The notes: generated from the sequence alone by a model not told the origin. DNA of 64,000 nt from Aurelia coerulea (GCA_039566865.1 CM076949.1:7913501-7977500); one strand, 5' to 3'. Counted from the first letter of the stretch, positions 1-11,560 are shown. Translations and numbers: made by a program.

Positions 1-339
1 AACAGTTAAGCAAGAAGCTTTCTCTCGGAAACACACCTCACCATTCAGTGCACGGAAGGCCCTGGCAGTTACAATTTTGAAATAATTACTTCAATTACCT
101 TAGTTTATATTTTTGCACGTCTCTACGTCTGTGATGTGGTGCAGCAAATAGAAACTAAGGTATTGGAATCAATTGTTTCAAAATTTTAAGTCAACCGCCT
201 TGGCTCCATGTGTTCAGTCCCAGAAAACGTTACTCATGGATATAGATGTAGAACACTTCAACAACAAGATGTTAAGCGAAATGATGGCTTCATTTAACCG
301 GGGCTGTGGACTGCTGTTTGAAGTTTTATCACCAAACCG

Positions 340-925
340 GCAGTTTTACATTTTTATTTCATTTTTAATTCTTTAACCACGGTAGCCCCGTCAGCCTGCA
401 GAGACTGCTTTACAGGGGCCGTGCAAAATACTACAAACGAATTCAAAACTTTATTTACATTTAATCTTATTAATATAAATTAATACAAAAAGAAATGTTC
501 CGAAATTTATCAGAAGAAAAATAAAAGAAAAACCAAAAACCCTCTACAATGTCTTTTTTAGCCTCTTTTTGAAGGTTAGAAGGGAGGGTGCATGTTTGAC
601 ATCTGAACTTAATTGGTTCCAAGTCTTAGGCCCACGAAATGAAATAGACTTCTGCCCATTTGACGTTTTAAAGAAAGGAACACGCAAGTCAGCTTCGGTA
701 TTTCTTAGTGTCATTGTGTTAAGAGCTGAAGTTTTTACAAATAACTCAGACGGATATTCGGGCACAAGACTATTTGTTGACTTGTACATTATAGTCGCTG
801 TTTCACTTTGAATAATGTCTGAGATCGTTGGCCATTTCAGCCTTTTAATCAGACCAGCTGCTGATACATTACTCCAATGAAACTTAAAATTGGCAAACTT
901 CTTTATAATAAATAACAACATTTAT
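340..925 (-). mobile_element. CR1-like LINE 3' fragment
   Basis: Minus-strand translation 921-544 is the conserved LINE C-terminal segment: LKWPTISDIIQSETATIMYK, SLVPEYPSELFVK, LRNTEADLRVPFFKTSNGQK, SFRGPKTWNQLSSDVKHAPS. The 3' UTR continues to about 340 (GGGGCTACCGTGG then A-rich). 5'-truncated and without catalytic motifs. Confidence 0.8.
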
Positions 926-1062
926 TAATTATTATACAAGTACAGATAGCTGCGTTATTGCAGTTCACCAACAACGACAGATCGTTTGCATTGAACAGGA
1001 TGTCAGATCTCGTTACATTACCAAGATGAGTCGTTGAGTTGAGGAAAAGTATGGTTTAAATA

Positions 1063-1510
1063 CCAGGTGCGCCGAAATAAACTATGCATTTTTGGCAGTT
1101 CACGACAAATCGTACACTGGACCGATTTTGAAGATTTATGACTTATCTTTAGCAGAAAGCCTGAATTAGATTCTAGGATTTTTTGCAAATTTTTTGTTTT
1201 CAGGTTTTGGTGCTTTTAGCTACAATCGCGGACAAAACTCGTTGGGACAGCTGAGTTTTGTGTTAAAAGAGGTCTTCCCTGCAGGTAAACTACTACCTTG
1301 CACTGCTGATGACCCCCCCCCCCCTTTGCAATGTTGGTTGCTTGAAGAACACATACTTGTCAACTCATCTATGACATTTTCATCAGCCTCCAACATTGCA
1401 ATGGGGGCGGGGGGATCCTAACTCAAAATTTCCTCGAAAAAGCAACGTGTCTCATGAGTTTTGTCCGCGATTGTAGCTTCTTGAAATTTTCGTTCTCGAA
1501 AACACTACAG
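1063..1510. mobile_element. Mariner-like long-TIR MITE, left end, with a second MITE inside
   Basis: Begins CCAGGTGCGCCGAAATAAAC after TA, the same end as elements at 39,647 and 56,552. After about 155 bp it is broken by a second inverted-repeat element (1,218-1,478, ends AGCTACAATCGCGGACAAAA). Sequence similar to the host continues to about 1,510; the right end is not recognisable. Confidence 0.65.
1218..1478. mobile_element. 261-bp MITE with TIR AGCTACAATCGCGGACAAAA
   Basis: The 20+ bp terminal inverted repeats are near-perfect. The interior has a second inverted pair around runs of C (1,313-1,324) and G (1,405-1,417) flanked by CATTGCAATG-like sequence. It is nested in the mariner-like MITE. 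A related but more degraded structure is at 12,424-12,615. Confidence 0.7.
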
Positions 1511-1649
1511 CTGATAAAGATTGTGTCACAAGTCTTACGAAATGTCTGACACGAAACCACCAATAATTGGAAGACATTGGGCAAAATCCCCTTTAAATTG
1601 GAACGTCCCCGTAGAAACCCGATACTTGAAGGTGTTATGGTGCAGTAGT

Positions 1650-1760
1650 GCTCTGAAGTTGCAACCAGAACAGTCAGGCAGACAGGGTTCGATCTCAGGT
1701 AGAGCCCCACCACTTGAGCCTCATGACAAGCGGTGGCGGACTCGATTAGGTCTTCGCTAG
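1650..1760 (+). mobile_element. tRNA-derived SINE fragment
   Basis: Shares CAGAACAGTCAGGC, GGGTTCGAT (B-box-like) and CGGACTCGATTAGG with the SINEs at 21.56-21.97 kb and 58.8-59.85 kb, here in plus orientation. The A-box end is missing. Confidence 0.6.
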
Positions 1761-1834
1761 ATCTGCAATCCCAGCACTTGGCACAAAAACCGCAGTTTCA
1801 CCTTCACTTGGAAAAGATCTGAAAAGATACTTAC

Positions 1835-1928
1835 TGACTGGAAGCCAAGGCTGTGGCTGGGCTTGTAAGATATACTTCCCATTTTGTTTTCTCTTTAGTA
1901 GCACATCTGAGAACGTGTAACTCTGACG
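1835..1928 (-). CDS. HIRA: HIRA exon e20: Hira C-terminal domain strand, last exon seen
   Basis: Encodes SELHVLRCATKEKTKWEVYL then TSPATALASS, matching human LSRLKCNREGKEWETVLTS. Acceptor TTTATTTCAAG, donor TCA/GTAAGT; phase 1 in, phase 2 out. The gene must continue to the left, where the next exon should encode a V-C-C-E-x-R-type segment. I found no candidate in 1-1,834. Confidence 0.9.
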
Positions 1929-2384
1929 CTTGAAATAAATTCAAACACAAAGTAAACAACCACAGAAATAGAATAGCAAAATTGCCAAAAATTTTTCTGT
2001 AAAGATATGAAGCCAAGTCATATGTTTTCTTGGTCAGCAACTATTGCTCTTTCAAATCAGAGGGCTTTGAAATTAAATGGAGAAAGTTGATTTTTCAGCC
2101 TATGTCATAATCTTGCCCCACTGTGGATTGAATATATATATATAAAAAAAACTTTATTTGAACATCTGAAGAGCAGCATCATATAAAAGTTTGGCGAGAA
2201 TCTTTTGCCGTTTTGTTGTAATCTTCAGGAAAACGGGGCACAATTTTCTGGGACACTTTGTATAAGCGGTGAGTTCCGGTGAGTTATTTTCCAACGGCAT
2301 AAGAGGAAAATAAATTCCTGTTCAAGTACGAAACAGTAAAGTGAACAACAGAAATAGATATGTTTCAATATATTCAATATTAAG

Positions 2385-2500
2385 TTTCATATAGATTTTA
2401 ATTTCATTCGATTTAGATTAGTTAACTTTATTTATATTGTATATATTGTTAGCTATGTAAAATATCGAATTAAAATAAATAAACAACAACAACAAACGCA
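2385..2500 (+). mobile_element. Retroposon 3' tail with AAT/CAA repeats
   Basis: AT-rich sequence ending in aataaataaacaacaacaac, as at the 3' ends of LINEs. No coding part is visible. Confidence 0.35.
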
Positions 2501-3284
2501 GAAGAACATTGAGACTGAAATTTTGTTTTCTGGAAATTGTAAACAAGAGCCTGTACACAAACTGATTTCGTATCAGGAAGCAAGAACGACAGAACTTAGC
2601 AATGTAGTTGGGTCCTGCACCCTAAAAACCATTTTGATAAAGATAAGTAACGAAAAAAATGAGCAAGGGCAAATTTCGTGAAACAAAAGATTCAGGTTTC
2701 CGAAAAGACAAAGCGATTCCCTTTCTGAAGAATAGATTTCACATCTCTGAATGCACTCAATCCAACCAAAATAAACAGAGAAAGCAAAACATTTTGGTTG
2801 GCTGCGTTGAAGTCGTTAAATCTGTTCCCAAGGCTGTCAAATATCTGTCTTAATCAAACTGTATCCTTTGTTTCACAAGATTCACCCTTGCTATCACAAT
2901 GAAATCCATTACGGAGAATCTGTCCTACACGTAATGGGCTCATTCTTCGCATATAAAAAGTAGAATGAAAAGAAAAAGGGACAGAACGATAGGAAAGAAA
3001 ACAGGGGAAATTAATTATTTGACTTTGTGTGAAAATCCAGATGTTCTCTTTGCATTTAACACTTTGAATGTAGTACATTTCATGACTATCATGACCTGTC
3101 AAAAAGTGGATACTTTTGGCACATCTGCTTCTCGCAGACATTTTGTCCAATTAGTCTAATTCGTCCGAGAAATGAAAAAAAATTCCACCACTGTCAAAAT
3201 TTGTCAGCTTTAATGCCAAATAAAAAACTCAGAAATCATTTAGAGTTCAATTGCAAACACAAACAAATTATTAATGTTATTTAC

Positions 3285-3351
3285 CTCCAGTTGTACTGCT
3301 GTTTTCGATGTTATTATCAATTTCATAAACTAAATCAGCATCATCATTCAC
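3285..3351 (-). CDS. HIRA: HIRA exon e19: start of the Hira C-terminal domain
   Basis: Encodes VNDDADLVYEIDNNIENSST plus TG. Compare human VSSDPSMYIEVENEV in the same place. Acceptor TTATTTCAG, donor GAG/GTAAAT; phase 0 in, phase 1 out. Confidence 0.86.
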
Positions 3352-3710
3352 CTGAAATAAAGAAAGATACAAAAATCTAGAGGCTGAATCATTCTGAACA
3401 TCAAACCTATCTCAAAGTTTTACAAGAGGTGAGTAAAAAAAGCACAATGCGTTTGAAAAATACTGCTCCGTGACTATCAACTCAATATCATCGAAAAATG
3501 TCTTGTTTCATAGCCAATTTATTAGATCAGATTCGGTAATTTAGCCAAAAGGGAATCCACTACTAAGATTGCCTTCTAAAAGTAAAATTCGTTCTTTCCT
3601 GAATGATATGATCGCTTTTGAAAATTTTCTTTGTTTTCCCTCTGCGATGCCGTGGGGAGGAGAAACTGGAAGTGCGGAGGAGAACGAATGCTCCTATTCC
3701 CTGTGATTTA

Positions 3711-4047
3711 ACCGGCTTTTTAATCGGTCATTCCTTACAGTGGATATAGGAGACTTTCTGCAGAAAGCCTTTTTCAAAAACCAGAACAAGAATTTTCAAC
3801 AACAAGAATATATCGGATTTCCTTCTTAACAAAAATGACACTTAAATGTATTAATAGTTACTTTGTCCTCTTGGGAGGATGGAATTCCCCTGAATAAATT
3901 TCTAATACCAGGGGGAAGAAATTTTTCTTTCATCTCCTAAGAGGATCGCATCGCAATTTTAGGACGATTTGGAACGCTTCTCAAAGCGACTTTCTCAAGA
4001 AAATCCCTTGCATAATCTGAACGAAGTGGCCGATTAAAGCCAGGAAA
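3711..4047. mobile_element. MITE with TIR near CCTGGCTTTAATCGGCCA
   Basis: CCGGCTTTTTAATCGGTCAT at 3,711 is the inverted complement, with mismatches, of GTGGCCGATTAAAGCCAGG ending at 4,047. Both ends continue into related GAAAGCC/GAGAAAG stretches. Similar termini flank 5,036-5,430 and about 62,694-62,915. Confidence 0.5.
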
Positions 4048-4394
4048 ATAGCTGAAATTATGTAACGTGTTGGCTATGAAATCAGATATTGCAAAATATC
4101 ATTGCTTTAATATTTACGGCAGCAGCAGCCTTTCAAACGACGTGCATTTTTCTGGCTCACCCGGCATCAATAACAAATTCAGCATCAATTAGCCTTTTGA
4201 TTTCAAAAGCGAGAGCAGGAGGCATCACATTTCTTGTATATTTTGAGTGTAAATAAAACATTTAATAACCGGCTGCAGAATCAAATGAATAAAATCAACG
4301 AGGCAGATGTTTAGATATATCCTTCCTCTTTCGATCCTATCGATTCAATCATTTCAATCTTCCTTCTTCTTTCGATATATCCTTCTCCCTTCTC

Positions 4395-4424
4395 CTGACG
4401 ATGACCGTAGATTCGAAACGCGTC
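4395..4424 (+). ncRNA. Hammerhead-like motif with intact CTGANGA and GAAAC core
   Basis: CTGACGA at 4,395-4,401, GAAAC at 4,415-4,419, then GCGTC. The 5' flank TTCTC can pair with the 3' flank GAGAA as stem I, and AC/GT can close a 2-bp stem III before the GTC cleavage triplet. The stem II pairing is weak. No protein-coding Penelope remnant is seen nearby. Confidence 0.4.
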
Positions 4425-5035
4425 GAGAATAGAAGAAGAAAATAAACGAAGCCAGTAGAAGAACTCCAAATCGTCTTTTTCTTGTGTTCATCTTCTTCTT
4501 TCGATACATACTCATGATTTCCCTTAAAAATGCCTTTTTGTGTGCACAACGAGATATTTTGTCATACTGGTTTCAGGGCATCTTTTGCAGCTTTATTCGT
4601 TTTGATATGTTGCTTGAGAGAATTCCCTTAGTCTGTAATTGCTGATCGCTTTGAATTTGCATGTTAATGAATACCAACTGATGCAATCGCTACAAAATCT
4701 GTTTATGAGTGAGCTAGCCACCAAAGTGCCACGATGTCATTTGCAGTTTGCTTTATTTACATCTGTGGCTTAACAATTCAGGCCAAAACAGTTCAGAAGT
4801 TTAAAACTTCCTGGAACCTAGACTACTCGCTATGATGGCAGGCTACATTACAATTTCTTACCTGTCCGTTTCTTATGTGCGTGCGGGGACTTACTGTACT
4901 AAAGATGTATCGGGTGAGCCAGAAAAAGAATCCCCTTTTGAAAGGTCAAGGCTCCCTGGATACCAGAACAATGATATCGGCAAATATACAGTTTAATGGT
5001 AGAAATGTTTAAATCTACTATAAAATTTACCTGAC

Positions 5036-5430
5036 TGAAATCGGCCTCTCCATTCTGAAATTACGAGGGATTTTCTCGAGAAAGCCTCTTAAAAAAACCT
5101 TCAAAACGTGCCCAAAATCATGAACAAATTTCCCTTACATTTCTGCCTTACCATGGCCTTACAGCAATGGCTGGTGGACGCTTTAGCGCGTGCTATCCTC
5201 TTGGGAGGAAGAGCAGGTCCTCCCCCTGGTATCGATGACCTATTCAAGTATTCAAGGGGATTCCGTTCTTCCAAGAGGAAAAAATACATGAATTTATGTG
5301 AGTGTCATAAATTTTAGGAAGGAAAGTTTGTTCGTTGTTTTTATTCGTTTTTGCAGGTTTTTGGAAGAGGCATTCTGCAGAAAATCACCCATATACACGG
5401 GAAGGAATGGCCGATTAAGGCCAGGTAAAT
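5036..5430. mobile_element. MITE related to 3,711-4,047
   Basis: Starts tgactgaaatcggcctctcc and ends with gaatggccgattaaggccag, near-inverted to each other. The same left end recurs at 62,694. Short ORFs inside are not gene-like. Confidence 0.45.
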
Positions 5431-6394
5431 TACTGAGCCTAATTGAACATATTGGCAATAAAACAAGACAGTTTTCAATATTATTGCTATGTCATCACCC
5501 GGTAGGTAAATTGGACTTTACAAAAATCTCTTGTTTGCAACGAAAAAGGGCCTAAAACACTCCATCAAATTGTAAAGAAACTTCTTACACCAAACAATAC
5601 AAAAACACATTTTGTCACCCATATCGGATGTGGTCAGCACATTTATTGCCATGGGATCGATAAACTTTAGTATTTGTTAAAAAATTCATTTCCTATACAG
5701 CAAGAACCCACAAAATAGAAACCATTTTATAAGAAACCTCAGGCTAGACAAAGATCACTGCTGAAGATTAAGAAAATCAGAGGGCCAAGACAAGAACCTT
5801 GAGGCACTCCAATGAATCTACACAGAACTAGGCATGAAGGCATTTGTTCTCTCTCAAGAGTTATAGGAAACGAATTTGTAAACAAATACTAAAGATTTTC
5901 CATCCCATGGCAATCGATGTGCAGACGAAATGCGATACCCGTGAAAAACAGTAGTTTTTGTATTGCTTGGTGTGAGAGGTTGTTTTTGATTTGATCAAGT
6001 GTTTTAGGCCATTTTCAGGTATTTGAAAACAATAGATTTTCGTAAAGTCGGGTTTACCTACATTTTCAGTGCTTATAAAAACACAAGAAAAATTACAAAA
6101 TACTTCAGTCTTTTTGCTATAAACTAAAACCAGATTCATTCAAATCCATCCAGTATTCTAGGTACTATGATTTTTCAAACGCTTCGACTTTTTCTGGCGC
6201 ATCTAGTATACCAATAAACGATTACACTAAAGATGGCACAGGGAATGTTCTACAATGATTCTCTGCGCTCCATGGTAAATGTAAATCGACCAATCTAATC
6301 AATGGAAATTCTCACAGGCAGAAAGGATCCTCGTCAATAATTCCCTGACGCTATCTTCAGCACAATCGTCAAGTTTGGGTCACCTGAAACTTAC

Positions 6395-6508
6395 CTTTAA
6401 AGATAAATGCTTTTCAGGCTTCGGATGCTGAATTAAAAAATGTGGGCTGCTAGGTCTTGATGATGTGCTAAGTGCATGTTCAGGATGCTTGTCATCCACT
6501 GACTTTGA
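6395..6508 (-). CDS. HIRA: HIRA exon e18: lead-in to the Hira C-terminal domain
   Basis: Thirty-eight codons: SKSVDDKHPEHALSTSSRPS then SPHFLIQHPKPEKHLSLK. The last part aligns with human LKLPIPSPQRAFTLQV, which opens the C-terminal domain. Acceptor CTTTTCAG, donor AAG/GTAAGT; phase 0 at both ends. Confidence 0.88.
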
Positions 6509-7418
6509 CTGAAAAGATAGATACTTATCTAATTCAAGCGCAGAACTTCATCATACAGTAAAGCATCACAAAAAGGATTTAAATGATCCTAAAAATGCCT
6601 CATCAATAGATTCAACAATAGGAACCCACCGTCCTCAGGAGCCCACTGAAATGAACATATTACATAGTAGATACAGAAGGGATTGCAAAAGGTCTAGATT
6701 TTCATTTATCCAAGTCTAGCTTAGGGAAATTCGGACAAGGTTAAGGACTCCCCTGATGTAAACAAAGAATCATTTCATTCCAGAAAGGCGTGAAAAAGTA
6801 CAATAAATAAGCAAGACCTTCCATTTTCAATTGTCTTTACATTCCGACGGTAAAAGCTGTTTCTGTGTACTAATGGGTTTTCAATGCAAAGCCATGGCTC
6901 ATGTAAGATGCATCTTGCTTACATTGATTTCTCATAAAGACCAAGTTTGGGATACCTACATTTTTTGTTTACTCTACGAAATTATCCTGTGGAGCTCAAA
7001 CCTCAGGGGATATGAAACGTAAAGCATAAAGCATGGTGTCTGTTTCCTGCCGTCCATCAAGACTGAATGTTGTACAAAGACAAGACTTCCTGGCAGGAAT
7101 CAATGCATTAAAGCATAGGTTCCAAATCTTTCTAAAGGCTGGTGTAAAATTGATTGACCTATTTCTTTGAACTGAATGACTTCGAAGAAACTTTAGCTAT
7201 TTCTCTATAATCCTACCGTTGGACTTTTCTGAAATCTTTAATATTTTCAGAGTTAGAGTGCTTTTCTTCCTTTTCAAGAATTCAACAAAAAATTTCAAAA
7301 ACACTTAAAATCATCGTAATTTCTAAACAGTTTGACGCAACATGAAGTAATTTGGAAGAAAACCAAAGTTTATGAATGCCTACAATATGGTATCAAGCAA
7401 AAGTCTGTCACTCATCTG

Positions 7419-8648
7419 CAACTTCATTCAACTCCATTGCAACTTCGATTTACTATAAAGACACCGATGCACACAGTTTCCTAGATTACAACTCGTCCCA
7501 CCCCAACAAATGCAAAGAATCCATTCCTTATTCCCAACTAAGACGTCTGCGCCGTATTTGTTCCAATGATGAAGATTTTCAGTCCAAAGCCAAAGAAATG
7601 ACATCATTTTTCCATCGTAAGAATTATCCTGACAAGATCACCACTTCTGCCTTGGAAAGAGTCAACAGCCTCACACAGGACGACGCCCTGCTACCAGTTG
7701 ACAAAAACCAATCCAACAACAGAGTACCTTTTACCCTTACCTATCATCCACTTAATAACAGAATCAAGAAGATAATCTACAACAATTTCAAGTTACTAAG
7801 CAATGATTTCAAAGCCAAGAAAATATTCAACATCCCACCCTTGATGGCATTCCGTAGAGATAAGAACTTAAGAGATTCATTTGTACACACAAACCTTCGA
7901 TCCTCAGACTCTCCTGGCACTTTTCCTTGCAATCATGGCCTCTGTCAAACATGTACCCACGTCAGCCCAACAACTACGATCAACAACGGAAACAAGACCT
8001 TCACAATTAAAGCTACCTTTACGTGTTCATCAACCAGCGTCGTATATTGCATTTCATGTACCCAATGCCACATCCTATATATTGGAGAAACGTCTCGCCA
8101 AATCAACAACAGATTTGGCGAGCATGTGCGAAACGTTAAACATAAGATCCATCTGAACGAGCAACACGAAAATGACCCCGATAGCAACATCTCAAGACAC
8201 TTTAATTCACCCAACCATTCAACTGATGACATGATGATTCTTGGCCTCCTTTTTGCCCCCACGGACAGTAACAAAAGAAAGACTTTGGAGAAGCGCATAA
8301 TTTTCAAACTTGGAACTCTCTTTCCTGCAGGACTTAATAAGCAGTTCAATTATTTACAATGACGTTATTCTAACTAACCCTTTCTCTTCCTCTCCTGTTC
8401 TTGTTCCTATGCATATCTATCCTATTATTCTTTCGTTTACGTCACACCGATTCCCTCAAATTCGATTTCTATCTTTCGAACTTACTCTTCTTTTATCATA
8501 CATTCCACTAATCTTACTTCACTTGATAATGGGTTTAAGCCCGAAACGTCGTACAAAATAAAACTCTGTTCAAAGCTCGATTATTTATACTGTTATTTGT
8601 TTGTATTTAGTGAAACATCGTGCAACACGCGTACAAGAAGTTTGTTAT
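7419..8648 (+). mobile_element. Penelope-like retroelement, 5'-truncated, with GIY-YIG endonuclease
   Basis: The insertion is delimited by a 13-bp target duplication, tgtcactcatctg (7,406-7,418 and 8,649-8,661). Its ORF runs open to 8,362 and encodes the C-terminal part of a Penelope-type polyprotein: a linker, a CxxC-type zinc-finger segment (PCNHGLCQTC), then a GIY-YIG nuclease with CISCTQC, LYIGETSRQINNRFGEH and the later catalytic Glu in LEKRIIFKLGTLFPAGLN. The reverse transcriptase is missing. The first 15 or so codons of the apparent ORF (from 7,376) belong to the host MITE. The 3' UTR has a hammerhead-like motif near 8,522. Confidence 0.9.
8522..8547 (+). ncRNA. Hammerhead-like motif in the Penelope 3' UTR (degenerate)
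   Basis: Reads TTGATAA, one base, a GGG/CCC-closed hairpin, then GAAACGTC. This is the hammerhead core order CUGANGA - stem II - GAAA, but C3 and G8 have changed, so self-cleavage is unlikely. Penelope-like elements are known to carry hammerhead ribozymes, and the position just before the element end fits. Confidence 0.45.
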
Positions 8649-8889
8649 TGTCACTCATCTGGTTTACGATTTAGAAATTTGATGACGTCACATCCTTAAA
8701 TGAGCTGAAATGTAAAATACGCTGTAATTTTGCAAAAAAATTCGAAACTTCTGGAAAGTCCAACGGTAGAATTATAGATAAGTATCTAAAATTTCTTTCA
8801 AGCCATTCAATCAGAAGAAATAAGTCATTGAATTCTACACCCACCTTTTTGCGCGGAGCTAAAGATTTGGAACCTATGCTATGCATTAA

Positions 8890-9315
8890 TACGACCATTT
8901 GGATGTGTAAATCTTGCAAATAAAGCTTCATTCAAACTTTTACTGAGTGGCGATAAAGATTTTTCCAATTCACTGAATAGACATATCTATGAACTTGCGT
9001 TACATTTCATCCATGAAATTGTCGATTCGAGTGAAATTCCGAAGTCCTTTACCCTATCCCCTACAAGCCTCCCAATCGCTATGTTTGTTTTGTAACTTGT
9101 TTTCAGCTATAGTTTTCAACCTTTGTCTTGTCTTTATCAAGTGTATTGTGAAGTTTTACATTTATAATAGTTGAAATGTCACAAAATTGCTCCAATATCT
9201 AGATGAGAAAATTTCGACAAAATTGGGCAGACACTGTTGCTGCTACAATCCTGAAACAAGGTAAGTATCATCAATACATACCGAGACTGATCATTTGAGT
9301 TCGGTTAATGACATT
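8890..9315. other. HIRA intron e17-e18, nothing recognised
   Basis: AT-rich sequence with no long ORF, repeat end or RNA gene that I can support. Confidence 0.5.
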
Positions 9316-9655
9316 GGGGGGGGGGGGGTACTTAGTTTATTTGTCCGACGGGGATGTGCCGTTTTTCAGGATATCGTTTTCATCTCTTTCAAACACTGGG
9401 TATCAAACAGGGCAATTTTTCTAGAGCCGGTCATCAAAAGCGTTCAAAAGGGGATCTTTCTTTAGAGCAGGTTGTTGCTCAGTCCACTTTTACGTTTTGG
9501 ATTATACTTTTTATTCATTTTTCCACAGTTGGCTATCGTTTGGGGGGGGGAAGGGAATACTAGAGCCGGTAAAACTTTGTTTTTGGTGGGCAGACCCCCG
9601 TACAAATTAAAGTCAAATATTCCCGTAGAAATGACCTTATCAAGTCAAAGGACGT
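9316..9655. repeat. Poly-G-tipped repeat fragment
   Basis: Two G runs (9,316-9,328 and 9,541-9,550), the first followed by TACTTAGTTTATTTGTCCGA and both near CTAGAGCCGG. This looks like a degraded G-tipped MITE of the sort at 12,844-13,213. It ends about 30 bp from the donor of HIRA exon e17. Confidence 0.4.
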
Positions 9656-9685
9656 ATGGACTCATGTAATAAGTCTAATCCATAC

Positions 9686-9932
9686 CAGCACAAAAGCATC
9701 ATCCCGATTTTGCTTGTCCTTGCTTTTATCTTTCTCTTTACGTCCTCTTTTGGCAGGCGTTGCAGGACTGACAATTTCTATTTTCCTTTTAACTGGTGCG
9801 CTGACGCCAGCCGTTGTTGTAGTTGTGCTTGATTGTGAAGATTCCTGTCCTTTCTGATTGGGCTGTTGTTTGCTTTGCGTTTTGACAGGTGGAGGCGGGG
9901 TACTTGTGATGCCACGGGACGGGGGCCGTGCG
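9686..9932 (-). CDS. HIRA: HIRA exon e17: Thr/Pro-rich and basic region
   Basis: Eighty-two codons in order: ARPPSRGITSTPPPPVKT, a Gln/Ser/Thr-rich stretch, then PVKRKIEIVSPATPAKRGRK and a Lys/Asp-rich end RDDAFVL. The basic KR-RGRK cluster corresponds to the KKKKGRPRK nuclear-localisation-like cluster of human HIRA. Acceptor TTTCTTGCAG, donor CTG/GTATGG; phase 2 in, phase 0 out. Confidence 0.9.
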
Positions 9933-9939
9933 CTGCAAG

Positions 9940-10771
9940 AAAGGGGCTAGCATTAGATAGGCTGTGACTACATTGGGATAGTCGTAAATGAATTAGAAAA
10001 TGCTTGGATTAATGGGGAACCCTATAACGAAAACCTTTAATTCAGCTTCGACGACTCTTGATTTAACAAAATTTTTGATTTCTTGGCACCGAAGATCAAA
10101 TAGAAAATAGCTAAAACAGTAAAAAGGACAAAAATGATATGTTGAAACGAATAAAGACGAAAAACAACAGGTGTTACCACTGACTTGTTTTAAAAACGGA
10201 TAACTTTTAAATACCCTTTACACTAGATATAACAACAGTCAGCGAGTGCTGGCGATTGGTATTTGTACCAAATGTGACTGTAGCGAGATCAATTTTATAG
10301 AAATTAATTGAATGATTATCGCTAAGGAAACGTGTATTATGCTTGAATTTACAGTTGGGTAATGGTTCAAAAGGTAAATGATTTAGAATATTCAGTTACT
10401 CTCCTCCGCCGGTTTCTAGTTCCTGAGTCCAAGGCTCTTGGTTCCGTAGTTCTGTAGTCTATGGTTCCGTGGTCCGTAATATTGAGTTCTGCATTGTCAG
10501 AAATAAACCTTTGTCGTCCATTGACGTAGTTAGGTAGTTAAGTAGGTAGGAAGAACTCATTATCTTTGTTGTTTGTTGGATAAATGCTCACAAGCCGCGA
10601 GCCCGCGAACCGCAGCCGTGAGCTGGCCCGCCTCTACATAGCCAAACGGCAGGCCGCAGGCAGACAGACAGGCTAATTTCGCTTGCTGATTTAAGCAGAA
10701 TAGTTAAGCTGCCTTCGGCAGCAATTAACCCGTGCTAGTAGAATGGCGGCCTGAGTGTCACACGATACTTT
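9940..10771. other. HIRA intron e16-e17, left part, nothing recognised
   Basis: Mostly simple AT-rich DNA with a GC-richer patch around 10,595-10,670 (gccgcgagcccgcgaaccgc). No gene or repeat boundary seen. Confidence 0.4.
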
Positions 10772-11150
10772 ATTCATTCATTCATTCATTCATTCATTCA
10801 TTCATTCATTCATTCATTCATTCATCCATTCATCCATTCATTCATTCATTCATTCATTCATTCATTCATTTGAATACAGTAGCGTTGTAAGTCCATGAGG
10901 ACTGCTTTTCAGAAGGTGAGGCAAACACAAATATACCTTAAAAAGTAGCAAAATAATTGCTAAATCTCTTAAAATTGCTAACGGATGGTGGTTGTTCAGC
11001 ATCATTTTCAAGCTGATTCCAAAGATAAGGTCCTCGAAAAGATATCGTGCAATTGACTAACTTAATCTGTGTGTCAGTTCTGTAGCCGGCAAATCAAAAC
11101 TGCTGTCTGCTATAAATCTAGCCGCTCGATTCTGCAACATGGCTTATTCG
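10772..11150 (-). mobile_element. LINE 3' fragment with (TGAA)n tail
   Basis: Minus-strand reading: LQNRAARFIADSSFDLPATE then NCTISFRGPYLWNQLENDAE and SVSNFKRFSNYFATF stop, with a frameshift between the first two. This is the typical end of a CR1/Rex-like LINE. The 3' UTR ends in about 100 bp of TGAA repeats (10,772-10,871, read TTCA on the plus strand). It lies immediately downstream of HIRA exon e16. Confidence 0.75.
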
Positions 11151-11178
11151 ATTCACTAAAAAATTTTGGCTGACTTAC

Positions 11179-11237
11179 ATAGGTGGTGGACTTTTCAACA
11201 GCATCCGGTTTGTCATGACTCCATCGTTATCCTGGGC
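11179..11237 (-). CDS. HIRA: HIRA exon e16: low-complexity linker
   Basis: Encodes AQDNDGVMTNRMLLKSPPP, then a codon split with e17. The acceptor has a good polypyrimidine tract (CTTTTTCCTAG) and the donor is TAT/GTAAGT. Phase 0 in, phase 2 out resolves the frame of e17, which would otherwise hit a stop. A LINE fragment lies directly downstream, within about 20-30 bp of the donor. Confidence 0.75.
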
Positions 11238-11344
11238 CTAGGAAAAAGATTCATGGCTGTTATTGAAATTTTATCAATCCTTTTTCTTGGGTATGGTTGC
11301 ACCAAAGACTGGCGACTTTATTCAGTGAGATCATATGTGAGATA

Positions 11345-11560
11345 TAGCCTACGAGTAGACCCGGTATCCAAAAGAAGTAAGGGTCCACGAAAACAAAGAA
11401 CAGAACAAACGAAAACAAAAGCTTGCTACGGTCGCCCAATTAATTTTTCGATTCTATTTAAATAATTTGCGAAACGCGTCTCAACAAAGGCAACATAAAC
11501 AGTCGCAGTAGCAAGCTTTTGCTCTTTGTTTCGTAGACCCTTTCTTCTTAATGAGTCTAC
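11345..11560. repeat. Imperfect fold-back sequence
   Basis: gtagacccggtatccaaaag... aaaagcttgctacgg on the left reappears inverted as tagcaagcttttgctctttg ... gagtctac on the right, with about 45 bp between the arms. Probably a small MITE in the intron between e15 and e16. Confidence 0.45.

Larger units (their letters stand above)
7112..8880. mobile_element. MULE-like MITE split by a Penelope-like element
   Basis: Termini AGCATAGGTTCCAAATCTTT (7,112) and its inverted complement ending at 8,880 are flanked by a perfect 9-bp direct repeat, atgcattaa (7,103-7,111 and 8,881-8,889). A 9-bp duplication is typical of Mutator-like elements. Removing the Penelope insert and one copy of its 13-bp duplication leaves a MITE of about 526 bp. 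It has no coding capacity of its own. Confidence 0.85.
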
